A DNA stretch of 64,000 nucleotides, taken from the IMG/VR virus record IMGVR_UViG_3300030419_003817, positions 1 through 64,000 of that record; one strand, 5' to 3'. Origin of the DNA: a virus. How positions within the stretch are numbered: the stretch's first letter is position 1; each line of letters starts with the position of its first letter. The notes beneath the pieces are model-generated. The model saw only the letters and a program-made list of their open reading frames with translations, was not told the DNA's origin and searched no databases. Made by a program: the position numbers and the translations under genes. Below are positions 42,975 to 50,504 of this stretch, piece by piece.

Positions 42975-43002
42975 ATTATATAACCCATTTCAAAAAAATC
43001 AA
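42975..43002 (-). promoter_or_regulatory. Sigma70-like promoter before uvsY
   Basis: TATAAT (42975-42980) with TTGATT (42997-43002) 16 nt upstream on the minus strand, in the gap after gene 3. The distance from the -10 box to the uvsY ATG is 6 nt, the same geometry as at 33801-33829. It would let recombination genes be expressed apart from the structural genes before them. The -35 box is a partial match. Confidence 0.6.
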
Positions 43003-43009
43003 ATCAAAA

Positions 43010-43546
43010 TTAACTAAGTTTTTCAATATCAAAACTTGTATAGGCAAACGAAGCAGTTACAAGTATTGGTTCTGTATCATCTGCGGTAGAACTAAAATCT
43101 ATGCCACTTATAGATGTTGGAAATATATCTTTGAAATTTATAGTCAGATTTGGTTTCATCGCACTGTTCAATATAGTAATACTTCCATCAGAAAAATGCT
43201 CCGAAGTCTTTTCCAAGTAGTCTGAATGGTCTTCAACATTTCCGAGACTTTTCATCCAGTTAAATATTTCTAGGTAGTTTACCATATCTTCATCCACCAA
43301 AAACCCTATAGTTAAATCACCAAAATTATATCCTCGGCCGGGATGTTTTGCTGGAATGAATCTAGTAGGTTGCTCAATCTGGGCGAATTGAAAATCGGGT
43401 AAATTACAAGACTGGCAGAAATATGTTAAAGATGGTGTTCTTTGTAAAACGAATCTAAAACCAGTAGACAATAAGAAGTTGGTGTTTGTTGGTTGTCTTC
43501 GGTTGATGTTTGGTTCATAGTTTGCTGATATGTTAACTTCGGACAT
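43010..43546 (-). CDS. 3: Tail completion and sheath stabiliser gp3
   Basis: Terminates the tail tube and stabilises the contractile sheath. 178 residues (T4 gp3: 176). LTIGFLVDEDMVNYLEIFNW aligns with the T4 VRFIVDEELKSWIGMYEW stretch, and the C-terminal half (SITILNSAMKPNLTINFKDI, then TADDTEPILVTASFAYT) also follows T4. The ATG at 43546 has GGAGG 8 nt upstream; a non-ATG start 15 nt earlier is not needed. It follows the gene 23 terminator, so it needs read-through or its own promoter. Confidence 0.88.
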   Translation of the reverse strand: MSEVNISANYEPNINRRQPTNTNFLLSTGFRFVLQRTPSLTYFCQSCNLPDFQFAQIEQPTRFIPAKHPGRGYNFGDLTIGFLVDEDMVNYLEIFNWMKSLGNVEDHSDYLEKTSEHFSDGSITILNSAMKPNLTINFKDIFPTSISGIDFSSTADDTEPILVTASFAYTSFDIEKLS

Positions 43547-43573
43547 TAAATGCACCTCCAATACTATGTATGT

Positions 43574-43604
43574 AAAAAAAGAGAGCCACCCGAAGGTGGC
43601 TCTC
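43574..43604 (-). terminator. Rho-independent terminator after gene 23
   Basis: On the minus strand a perfect 10-bp stem, GAGAGCCACC paired with GGTGGCTCTC, closes a TTCG loop and is followed at once by seven T residues. It stands 30 nt after the major capsid stop and before gene 3. It would limit high-level capsid transcription from entering gene 3 and uvsY. Confidence 0.95.
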
Positions 43605-43633
43605 CAAACTTCTACAGGGGGAAAGAAGTTTAA

Positions 43634-45109
43634 TTAGTTACCATGAATATTATCGATTCTAAAGATTCGATAGTATTGGTTGTCTCTAGTAGACGCCGCA
43701 TTGTGTGGGTCTGAAGTGTTTGTCGAAACGAATGGGTTGTTTACCATTCCGTAACGAGTCTTAAACCCGATTTTTGGTTGGAAGGTGTTTTCACCAACGG
43801 CGCGTACCATTTGTAGCGGTACATATGGACAGTAGAACAGTCCTGCATCGTAAGGTGAAGTACCTTTGTAACCTACACATGCGTAGTTTCTTGCTTTAAC
43901 ATTGTTACCTGCACCAGTGTATGGGTCGATGTAAACTTTCATCTTACCGTTGAGTACACCAGCAAAAGTGTTACCTGTGTCATCAACATTTAGATTTGTT
44001 GATAGAGCAGGTGAGATGTTAAGGAAACCACTCATTGCGAGGGCGGAAGCGACATCTGCTGTGCAGATGACGAAGTTACCTTTTCCTCTACGAGTTTCTT
44101 TAGCAATAACATTTGCTTCTCGTTCGAGTTGGTATCCAAGACCACGCCAGTTTTCAGCACTCCATCTACCGTCTGCATCGGAGGCGACATCATAGACACC
44201 ACCAACACCACGACCTTGTGATGCTTCGTTACCACTTGGGTCGAACGCGGGTGACTCAAGAATTAGGTCACCAGAAGTTGCACCTGTGATACCAGATGTG
44301 CTGTTAACTGCACGACCAGCAAGGTCCATGTGTTGTGCGCCAAGTTTAGCATTCTTGTAGATTACACGAATAACTTCTCGGTTGATTTCTGCAAGAATTT
44401 CAGTGCTAAGAATGTTAGCAAGTTCAGTTTCTGCATCAAGTCCGTGGACTGCTTTGAGGTCTTGAGCGAGTTCTGTGGTGTACTCTGCTTTGAGGGCACG
44501 AGTCTTTGCTTCCACAGCAGTTCGTTCAATGCTGAATGCCATTTCTTGGAATGAGTTATCAGCACCCAAGTTTTCTGCGGCACTTCTTGTCATACCACCA
44601 GTTACATCGTAGTCACCACCAGCAGTGCCACCTTCATCTGCGAAGAGTGGGTCGCTGTTACCGCCATCTGCGGCGAATGCGGCGGATGCACCTGCGGCAA
44701 ACTGAGTGGATGCCTCATTAAAGAGTGCTTCAGTACCACCTTGTGACTTGTACTTGGAACGCATTGCAAAGATAAGTCCTGTAGGACCTGTCATTGGTTG
44801 AACACCTGCAACATCGTATGCCATTAGGTTGGGCATAGCACGGCGAACGAGCGAGATTAGAATTGGGTCATAACCTTGCATGTTGCTGTTGTTGTTAGCA
44901 GTTGCGAGACCAAGGCCATCGCCGACGGCGTTGGCGCCTGCGCCTGCTTCGTGAAGATTTTGCTCTCGTAGTGCTTTTTCTTGGTTTTCCAAGAGAATAG
45001 CAGTGACGGAAGCACGATAATTGTCCTGAATGTCTTCCATTTCAGGGTGGTTTAATACGGGATTCCACTTTTCCTTAAGTTGTTCCGCATTGGCCATTTG
45101 AGTATCCAT
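43634..45109 (-). CDS. 23: Major capsid protein gp23
   Basis: Main capsid subunit, 491 residues (T4 precursor: 521). LISLVRRAMPNLMAYDVAGVQPMTGPTGLIFAM near residues 85-118 is the hallmark region of gp23, and TRRGKGNFVICTADVASAL near 340 and FQPKIGFKTRYGMVNNPF near 450 also match. An LHE-A site at residues 52-55 fits the gp21 cleavage rule (LxE or IxE before A), close to the T4 cut after Glu65. The ATG at 45109 has AGGAG 9 nt upstream. Followed by a strong terminator. Confidence 0.98.
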   Translation of the reverse strand: MDTQMANAEQLKEKWNPVLNHPEMEDIQDNYRASVTAILLENQEKALREQNLHEAGAGANAVGDGLGLATANNNSNMQGYDPILISLVRRAMPNLMAYDVAGVQPMTGPTGLIFAMRSKYKSQGGTEALFNEASTQFAAGASAAFAADGGNSDPLFADEGGTAGGDYDVTGGMTRSAAENLGADNSFQEMAFSIERTAVEAKTRALKAEYTTELAQDLKAVHGLDAETELANILSTEILAEINREVIRVIYKNAKLGAQHMDLAGRAVNSTSGITGATSGDLILESPAFDPSGNEASQGRGVGGVYDVASDADGRWSAENWRGLGYQLEREANVIAKETRRGKGNFVICTADVASALAMSGFLNISPALSTNLNVDDTGNTFAGVLNGKMKVYIDPYTGAGNNVKARNYACVGYKGTSPYDAGLFYCPYVPLQMVRAVGENTFQPKIGFKTRYGMVNNPFVSTNTSDPHNAASTRDNQYYRIFRIDNIHGN

Positions 45110-45158
45110 CTGAAATTTCTCCTTTGATTCTGATTAATCAGTCTGGTTTTAAATTAAT

Positions 45159-46358
45159 TTACTTACCTTTTGCTTGTCTGCTGATAGCATTTGCATAATG
45201 ACTCATAACACTGTTATCAGTTCGTGATGCTTCTGTGCCTTCATTGACAATACCTGTCTCTACATAGTCAGTTGAAGACTCAGATGCATCTTTATCTCCA
45301 AAATAACTTTCCTTAAGAACATTGAGTTTGTCTCGATACTGCTCTTCTGTTTCAAACTCTAACCCTTCGGATAGGGAACGAAGTTTTTCTACTTGAGTAT
45401 CAACAAGACCCTCTGCTACCTCTACGAATACTTCAGTGCAACGATGCTCTAAAATTTCTTTTCGTAGTGAGATGTTGTTATTAAGACCTTCGTTTACTTG
45501 CTCTTCAAGTTCTTCAATCTTAGTTGCCATACCATCGATAAGGTCATACTTTTCGTTTGGTACATCAACATAGCAACTTTCGAATAGACCCTTGAGTCCA
45601 TGAATGAAGTTTTCAGCAATGTCGCCTCGGATGCCCTTCTCGACTGCTAATTCATTTTCCTTCATCCACTCTTCGACAACATAACCCAAGTAATCGTCAA
45701 GTCTCTCTGTGAGTTCTGCACGAAGAGTTTCTACATGCTCTGTAATAACTTTGTCATGGTCTTCTCTTAGTTCAGTCTCGATTTCGTTAACTCTGTCAGC
45801 AACAGCGGCCTCGAAGATTGTGGATGCTCTATCCTTAAAATCTTCGCTTAGTTCTTCACCACCGAACAAGGCATCCATATGCTCTTGCATCTTTGGTGTG
45901 TCTATTTTACCAGAGGCATCAGAAGGTTTCATCTTTGGTTCTGGTTGCTTCTTCTTACCTTTTTCTGGTTTAGTTGCTTTCTTACCATCAGCAGATTGAT
46001 TATCTTCTACATCGAGAATAGTCTCTGCTTCATCGAGTTCTTCGTCATCGTCATCGTCACCCTTCTTCTTAACATTCTTCATGAATTGGGGTGGGACTTT
46101 ACCTTTTTTAGCGGCATTCATTTTACCGTAGGCCTCGTCCATTTCTTCTTCGTCTTCGTCTTCTTCATCATCGTCTTCCTCTTCATTCTTCTTAGAGTGC
46201 TTTGCCTCTTCGAGGTCAGAATCAGATGATTCATCGTCAAAGTCGAAGGTATCTTCCTCGATAACTTCTTCTTCGTTGGTTAACTCTTCTTCAAGACTCT
46301 TTTGATATTCGCCTTCAAGAATTGCTTTTGCTGTTGCAATGGGGTCTTTATAGTCCAT
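45159..46358 (-). CDS. 22: Prohead core scaffold gp22
   Basis: Major internal scaffold of the prohead, digested by gp21 during maturation. 399 residues, longer than T4 gp22 (269) because of a very acidic Asp/Glu stretch (residues 25-120) and a Lys-rich linker; the remainder is coiled-coil helix (EDFKDRASTIFEAAVADRVNEI near 180), the scaffold proper. A TATAAATA late box lies about 47 nt upstream of the ATG at 46358, and AAGGAG serves as ribosome site. Lies between genes 21 and 23 as in T4. Confidence 0.9.
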   Translation of the reverse strand: MDYKDPIATAKAILEGEYQKSLEEELTNEEEVIEEDTFDFDDESSDSDLEEAKHSKKNEEEDDDEEDEDEEEMDEAYGKMNAAKKGKVPPQFMKNVKKKGDDDDDEELDEAETILDVEDNQSADGKKATKPEKGKKKQPEPKMKPSDASGKIDTPKMQEHMDALFGGEELSEDFKDRASTIFEAAVADRVNEIETELREDHDKVITEHVETLRAELTERLDDYLGYVVEEWMKENELAVEKGIRGDIAENFIHGLKGLFESCYVDVPNEKYDLIDGMATKIEELEEQVNEGLNNNISLRKEILEHRCTEVFVEVAEGLVDTQVEKLRSLSEGLEFETEEQYRDKLNVLKESYFGDKDASESSTDYVETGIVNEGTEASRTDNSVMSHYANAISRQAKGK

Positions 46359-46404
46359 TTTTAGATTACTCCTTGTTGTCGTATTTGAGTACTAGTAGTC
46401 TCTT

Positions 46405-46412
46405 TATTTATA
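46405..46412 (-). promoter_or_regulatory. Late promoter before gene 22
   Basis: A perfect T4-type TATAAATA box on the minus strand in the 58-nt gap between genes 21 and 22. It would drive the abundant scaffold and capsid genes 22 and 23 up to the terminator at 43574. gp55, which recognises this box, is encoded in the same window. Confidence 0.8.
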
Positions 46413-46416
46413 TTTT

Positions 46417-47070
46417 TTATAATTTTGACATAAACCTTTTGAAGACATCTAACTTAGTTTCTTCTAATTCTTTTATAGATGCCTTTTCAACTAACTTCCT
46501 GTATGAGTCTATTTCTCTGGAACGAATAATCCCATTGTCCCATACCCACTCTCTACCTTCCATGATACCATTTACAAAGGCATCTGGTGCGGATGGGTCT
46601 GCAACAATATCAACTGCGGCAAGCATGAAGTCTTCCTTCACGACATTGACTCCGTTTTTCTGTTCCAGTGAACCCATTCCTCGTGAAGATACTCCTAATT
46701 TTGCACCTTCCTCCATGAGATTCTTTACAATTTTACCATATGGTGTATCTAGAATTTTTGCTTTCCCGATTATATCATTTCCATGTGGTTTCAATTCTTT
46801 AATTATATGAGAGACTCTCTCAAGGTTTACCGTAGGACCATCTGGATGACCTAGTTCACCCATTGCTCTGTTTGCCTTGACATAGGTCTTATCGTATCTT
46901 TTTACTTCTTTCATTAAGACATCGTTGGGATATACTCGACCATTTCGATTCTTTTTCTCAGATTGCATAAAGATACCTTCGATGAAGTATTCTTTTACTC
47001 CGTCTTCGTTTGCTTCGGTGATGTAGTTTACATCCTCAACATGTTCTGTAAATAAAAGCATACCTGCCAT
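46417..47070 (-). CDS. 21: Prohead protease gp21
   Basis: Serine protease that matures the prohead by cleaving gp22, gp23 and core proteins. 217 residues (T4: 212). GELGHPDGPTVNLERVSH near residue 71 supplies the catalytic His and KLGVSSRGMGSLE near 125 the catalytic Ser, typical of the herpes-assemblin-like S77 family. EYFIEGIFMQSEKKNRNGRVYP opens the domain. Two nt separate it from the upstream core gene. Confidence 0.95.
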   Translation of the reverse strand: MAGMLLFTEHVEDVNYITEANEDGVKEYFIEGIFMQSEKKNRNGRVYPNDVLMKEVKRYDKTYVKANRAMGELGHPDGPTVNLERVSHIIKELKPHGNDIIGKAKILDTPYGKIVKNLMEEGAKLGVSSRGMGSLEQKNGVNVVKEDFMLAAVDIVADPSAPDAFVNGIMEGREWVWDNGIIRSREIDSYRKLVEKASIKELEETKLDVFKRFMSKL

Positions 47071-47072
47071 GT

Positions 47073-47996
47073 TTAAGTCCTTTCTGCTGTTTCTCTATCA
47101 TGTCTTAGTTCTCGTTTCTTACGGTCCATGGCCATCTTTTCTCTGTCTAAAGCATCACGCCTTTTTGCAATTGTTTCTTTCTTTCTTTCTTTCTCTTTTG
47201 CTTTTCGTTCTTTTTGCTTTTTGAGAACTTCACCTGCTCTTTTATCTGCTAGACGGTCTGAGGTGTCGCCTCTCTCATCTCTTTTTACCCTCATGTCAAA
47301 AGACCGCTTACTGGTTTTTTTACCGCTAGGACTCTTATAAGCACGGTCGGAGTCATAACCCGTTTTCTTCATTTTTCCAGTTCCATATTCATAGTTACCC
47401 ATTCTGCGAGTTTGTGCTTTTCTTGCGGCAGAACTTTCTTCAATATCATGGTCGTGGTCTTCGTGCATTTCACTTGCAGTTACCTTGAGTTCTGTAATTG
47501 GAACACCCTTCTCGATACCATGCTCAAACATTACATCATACCATGCAATATTTCCATCTTCGTCTGGAGCGGCGTGTTGTGAATGAACGCATGTACCTTC
47601 ACCAAACTGTTCGTGATTTACATGAGTGGCACAATCGTGCTTACCCCGCTCCTTAAAGCGTGGGTCATTTTTCTTCTTTTCTTCTTTGACTGCTTTGCTT
47701 ATTGCTTTTCTTCGTTTATGGAGGTACTTATCCGATGAATCGACATCTCCATCATTATCGATGTCTTTGTCTTCTCTATCTTTGTGCTTTCCCTTTAGTG
47801 CTTTCTTATCTACAGGGTCAAGTGCTTCATCACAATCCTTACCTTCGCAGGTTTGATTGTATGTTTCATCAGTAATCTCTAATGTTCTTTCTTCAAGTGC
47901 ATTGTTTAGTTTATCATATAGAACAGCGTGAAGATTATTTTTAGCATCTAATAAGTTTTCGCTCAAAATTGCATCAAAGATTTTAGAAGAATTCAT
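47073..47996 (-). CDS. Prohead core-type protein with EF-hand/dockerin-like loop
   Basis: A 307-residue charged protein in the place of T4 gene 68 (prohead core). Residues 78-89 form a perfect 12-residue calcium-loop pattern, D-x-D-x-D-G-D-x-D-x-x-D (DIDNDGDVDSSD), followed by a YLHKRRKAISKAVK helix. The middle (residues 115-165) contains Cys and His (HDCATHVNHEQFGEGTC) and an EHGIEKGVPITEL beta segment. The C-terminal 100 residues are almost all Lys, Arg and Glu in long helices. Position and composition suggest a core component cleaved at maturation; T4 homology is not visible. Confidence 0.75.
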   Translation of the reverse strand: MNSSKIFDAILSENLLDAKNNLHAVLYDKLNNALEERTLEITDETYNQTCEGKDCDEALDPVDKKALKGKHKDREDKDIDNDGDVDSSDKYLHKRRKAISKAVKEEKKKNDPRFKERGKHDCATHVNHEQFGEGTCVHSQHAAPDEDGNIAWYDVMFEHGIEKGVPITELKVTASEMHEDHDHDIEESSAARKAQTRRMGNYEYGTGKMKKTGYDSDRAYKSPSGKKTSKRSFDMRVKRDERGDTSDRLADKRAGEVLKKQKERKAKEKERKKETIAKRRDALDREKMAMDRKKRELRHDRETAERT

Positions 47997-48078
47997 GGGA
48001 TTATCCTTTATATGTGTCTTGAAATTTACTACTTTTATTTAGTTATTTTCATAGTTTCGTAGGGTATTATGCCTGTAT

Positions 48079-48258
48079 TTAGGCATCTTCTTTTGGTGAT
48101 TCTGCTGATGTTACTATATCTTTTGATATATTATTAGTTTTATTATCAATCGCTGTGCTTATCTTTTCTATTGTGGCCGCATCGAATGCATCTTTAAATC
48201 CGATTGCATCTTTTTCCAAAGCGGCAGAAACCATTTTGTTTAAATTTGAATTAGTCAT
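48079..48258 (-). CDS. Small prohead core-type protein (gene 67 position)
   Basis: A 59-residue frame not longer than a typical cut-off but well supported: its ATG overlaps the gene 20 stop as TAATG, it fills the gap before the next gene, and the sequence MVSAALEKDAIGFKDAFDAA near the N-terminus is of the kind seen in small prohead core proteins of marine T4-like phages. T4 gene 67 lies exactly here, between genes 20 and 68. The C-terminus (SAESPKEDA) is polar. Probably an internal core peptide precursor. Confidence 0.75.
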   Translation of the reverse strand: MTNSNLNKMVSAALEKDAIGFKDAFDAATIEKISTAIDNKTNNISKDIVTSAESPKEDA

Positions 48259-49793
48259 TAAAAGTCTCCTTCTTGTTCCTCATCGCCATGTAATCCTGCT
48301 TCCTGTTCTGCTTTGATTTGAGAATCTATCAATTTAATATCATCCTCACTTTGCCGTAAAACATGCTTCTTTACATACTCTAAAGAATAATACTTTCCAA
48401 TATAGTCATCAATTTGACTCAACATATCTAATCTTTCTTTTAGAATCTCACCCTCTTTTAACTCGCTGAAGTAAGAATCTTTCAACCACCTAAACGCCAT
48501 ATTTTCGCTAATCGCTGGCCAGTCATCCTCTGTTATGATTCCTTTTAGAATTAACTGAATTCTTAATAACTGACTAAACAAATCAGAAAATCGGTTTCTT
48601 AAACGGTCAATAAACTTAAAGAATTTTAATTCATCACGAGTAATTTCCGCAGAACGACCCATATTAAATCCATTGTCGGCCTCCAGTCTACTACTCGGAA
48701 CATTTAATGCTTGATATAATCTCTTCTTGAAATATTCGACATCATCCATTTCACCAAGATTTTGTCCGCCATCGAGAGTAGAAATTTCAGTTCCTCTACC
48801 ACCCTCTCTTCTTGGCAACCAATAATCCTCTAGCATAGACATATGCCTTCTATCGTCTCTCATTTCGCCTGTGCTTGCATCATATACAAGTTTGTTTCGA
48901 TAACGATTCATAATATCACGAAGATATTGTTCTGCTTTATTCTTTGGTAGATTACCAACATCAATGTAGAAAATTCTTCGTTCGGGGGCACGAGAGATGC
49001 GATAAATCACAACCGCGTCTTCAATCATTCTTAGTTGATTAAGAGGTTTGATTGCTTTTTGAAGATAACCAAACACTCTGCTTTTTGTTGCATCAAACAA
49101 TCCTGAATGAACATAACAGATAGAGTCTGGTGCAACTTTAATGCCTTCGGATAGTGTTGGGTTTTTGTCTAATTCACTGTAAACATAAAACTCTTCAACA
49201 TTATCGATAATATTAAATCTCTCTACACCGTTTCCCTTTGGTTTCTTTTGTACCTTTTTGACTTTTCTTATCTTTGTTGGGTCGATTGGTCTCAGTTCTT
49301 GAATTCCTTTTTTTGGAGAACTGTCATCAATCATGATATGAAAATATAAACGACTCTCGATATACCATCTTCGAAACACATCATACCCCTTCACTTTAAA
49401 TTTAAGAAGTCTGAGTATTTCTTCAAATTCATTTTGAATTTTGTTTTTAATTGACTCTGATAAATCAACATCATCCAATATTAAATCACATGGATTCTGT
49501 TTATCATCATAAACTATTGCTTCATTTATAATATCATCAACAGCAATTTCAATTTCTGGGTGTAATGACATATCCCGATATTTGTTTATCAGGTCTATGT
49601 CATTTTTAATTGAACCATTAAAGTCAATATAAGAACCATAGAAACCCCCTGCTTCAACAAGTGCGGCGCCGTCATCAGTCTCTGGTGGGGCAAAAGACTT
49701 TAATCTTGACTGGTCACCGAGGGAGGTTTCTTGTGGTTTTGCAGGGACTTTGCCCTTTCTTCCTATGGAGAATCCAAATAAATCGATTGGCAT
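48258..49793 (-). CDS. 20: Portal protein gp20
   Basis: Dodecameric portal vertex, the DNA channel and prohead initiator. 511 residues (T4: 524). FNGSIKNDIDLINKYRDMSLHPEIEIAVDDI near residues 58-88, AIKPLNQLRMIEDAVVIYRISRAPERRIFYIDVGN near 240-275, and GRGTEISTLDGGQNLGEMDDVEYFKK near 330 are the stretches used in g20 surveys of marine myophages. ATG 49793 has AAGGAATGG upstream. Confidence 0.98.
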   Translation of the reverse strand: MPIDLFGFSIGRKGKVPAKPQETSLGDQSRLKSFAPPETDDGAALVEAGGFYGSYIDFNGSIKNDIDLINKYRDMSLHPEIEIAVDDIINEAIVYDDKQNPCDLILDDVDLSESIKNKIQNEFEEILRLLKFKVKGYDVFRRWYIESRLYFHIMIDDSSPKKGIQELRPIDPTKIRKVKKVQKKPKGNGVERFNIIDNVEEFYVYSELDKNPTLSEGIKVAPDSICYVHSGLFDATKSRVFGYLQKAIKPLNQLRMIEDAVVIYRISRAPERRIFYIDVGNLPKNKAEQYLRDIMNRYRNKLVYDASTGEMRDDRRHMSMLEDYWLPRREGGRGTEISTLDGGQNLGEMDDVEYFKKRLYQALNVPSSRLEADNGFNMGRSAEITRDELKFFKFIDRLRNRFSDLFSQLLRIQLILKGIITEDDWPAISENMAFRWLKDSYFSELKEGEILKERLDMLSQIDDYIGKYYSLEYVKKHVLRQSEDDIKLIDSQIKAEQEAGLHGDEEQEGDF

Positions 49794-49824
49794 AAAACCA
49801 TTCCTTCATAATAAAAATTTCAAA

Positions 49825-50427
49825 TTAAGTGTTAGTGAACTTCTGTCCTGACGGTTGGTCACCATCTGTTACTGACCCACCGAACGAACTCTTCTTACCG
49901 AGTGCAGTCCAATAACTGTATTGTAGTGTCACTGTGAATTCGTGAATTGAATCTGTGGTTTCATAAGAAACATCCATTGCAGATACTTCGGTTGGGAAGC
50001 AATGCATCAATTTATATGATTTTAACACACCACCATCTCTTGCTAATTGGTTAATTTCCCAATCTGCATAAACTGGTCCACCAGACTGACCTGGTCTGTG
50101 TGCGGCATCACTTGAAACATTACCTGCGTGTGAATTAATTCTGCTCATCCAATCTTCAAATCCATCACGAAGTTCGAAGTTACCATCAGCAATAACAGTG
50201 ATTGTCCATTCTGCAAAAGTTCTATCGCCTGGAATCTTAATCTTTCTACCACGATAAGGGACTTCAATCATACCCACTGTAGAAGCAGGAAGTTGAGCGG
50301 CCTTTACCATGAAGGGTATAAGTCTTTCTTGTTGAGGGGTACTACCACCAAGCGAACCAGTTACTTCAAACAAATGGGGACGAACGCCGCCACCGATTAG
50401 TTTTGATGAAAAGTCATTTACATTCAT
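49825..50427 (-). CDS. 19: Tail tube protein gp19
   Basis: Subunit of the inner tail tube. 200 residues (T4: 163). VRPHLFEVTG near the start, MVKAAQLPASTVGMIEVPYRGRKIKIPGDRTFAEWTITV near residues 50-88 are the diagnostic gp19 stretch; the C-terminal EVSAMDVSYETTDSIHEFTVTLQYSYW closes the barrel. ATG 50427 has AAGGAG upstream. It follows gene 18 after a hairpin that may tune expression. Confidence 0.93.
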   Translation of the reverse strand: MNVNDFSSKLIGGGVRPHLFEVTGSLGGSTPQQERLIPFMVKAAQLPASTVGMIEVPYRGRKIKIPGDRTFAEWTITVIADGNFELRDGFEDWMSRINSHAGNVSSDAAHRPGQSGGPVYADWEINQLARDGGVLKSYKLMHCFPTEVSAMDVSYETTDSIHEFTVTLQYSYWTALGKKSSFGGSVTDGDQPSGQKFTNT

Positions 50428-50466
50428 TTGTTTTTAACTCCTTAAAAGTTTTCTCTGTATTATATA

Positions 50467-50490
50467 GGTGACGCCTCGAAAGGCGCCACC
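50467..50490 (-). other. UUCG-loop hairpin between genes 18 and 19
   Basis: On the minus strand a 10-bp stem (GGTGGCGCCT with AGGCGTCACC, one G-U pair) closes a TTCG loop. No T-run follows; instead comes TATATAATACAG, which includes a TATAAT. It may be an mRNA-stability or processing hairpin, a weak attenuator, or mark a promoter junction for gene 19. It closely resembles the stem of the gene 23 terminator. Confidence 0.75.
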
Positions 50491-50504
50491 CATAAATTGC
50501 CTTT

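Noticed and set aside
45130-45141. Palindrome CTGATTAATCAG before gene 23
   Set aside because: A perfect 12-bp palindrome, but short and AT-rich in an AT-rich genome, with no second copy noticed; not enough to call an operator.
46322-46810. Plus-strand open frame of 162 residues
   Set aside because: It is a shadow of genes 21 and 22 and crosses the late promoter before gene 22; no recognisable protein.
49794-49824. Possible promoter between genes 20 and 19
   Set aside because: Only AT-rich sequence and a ribosome site (AAGGAATGG); no -10/-35 pair or late box.
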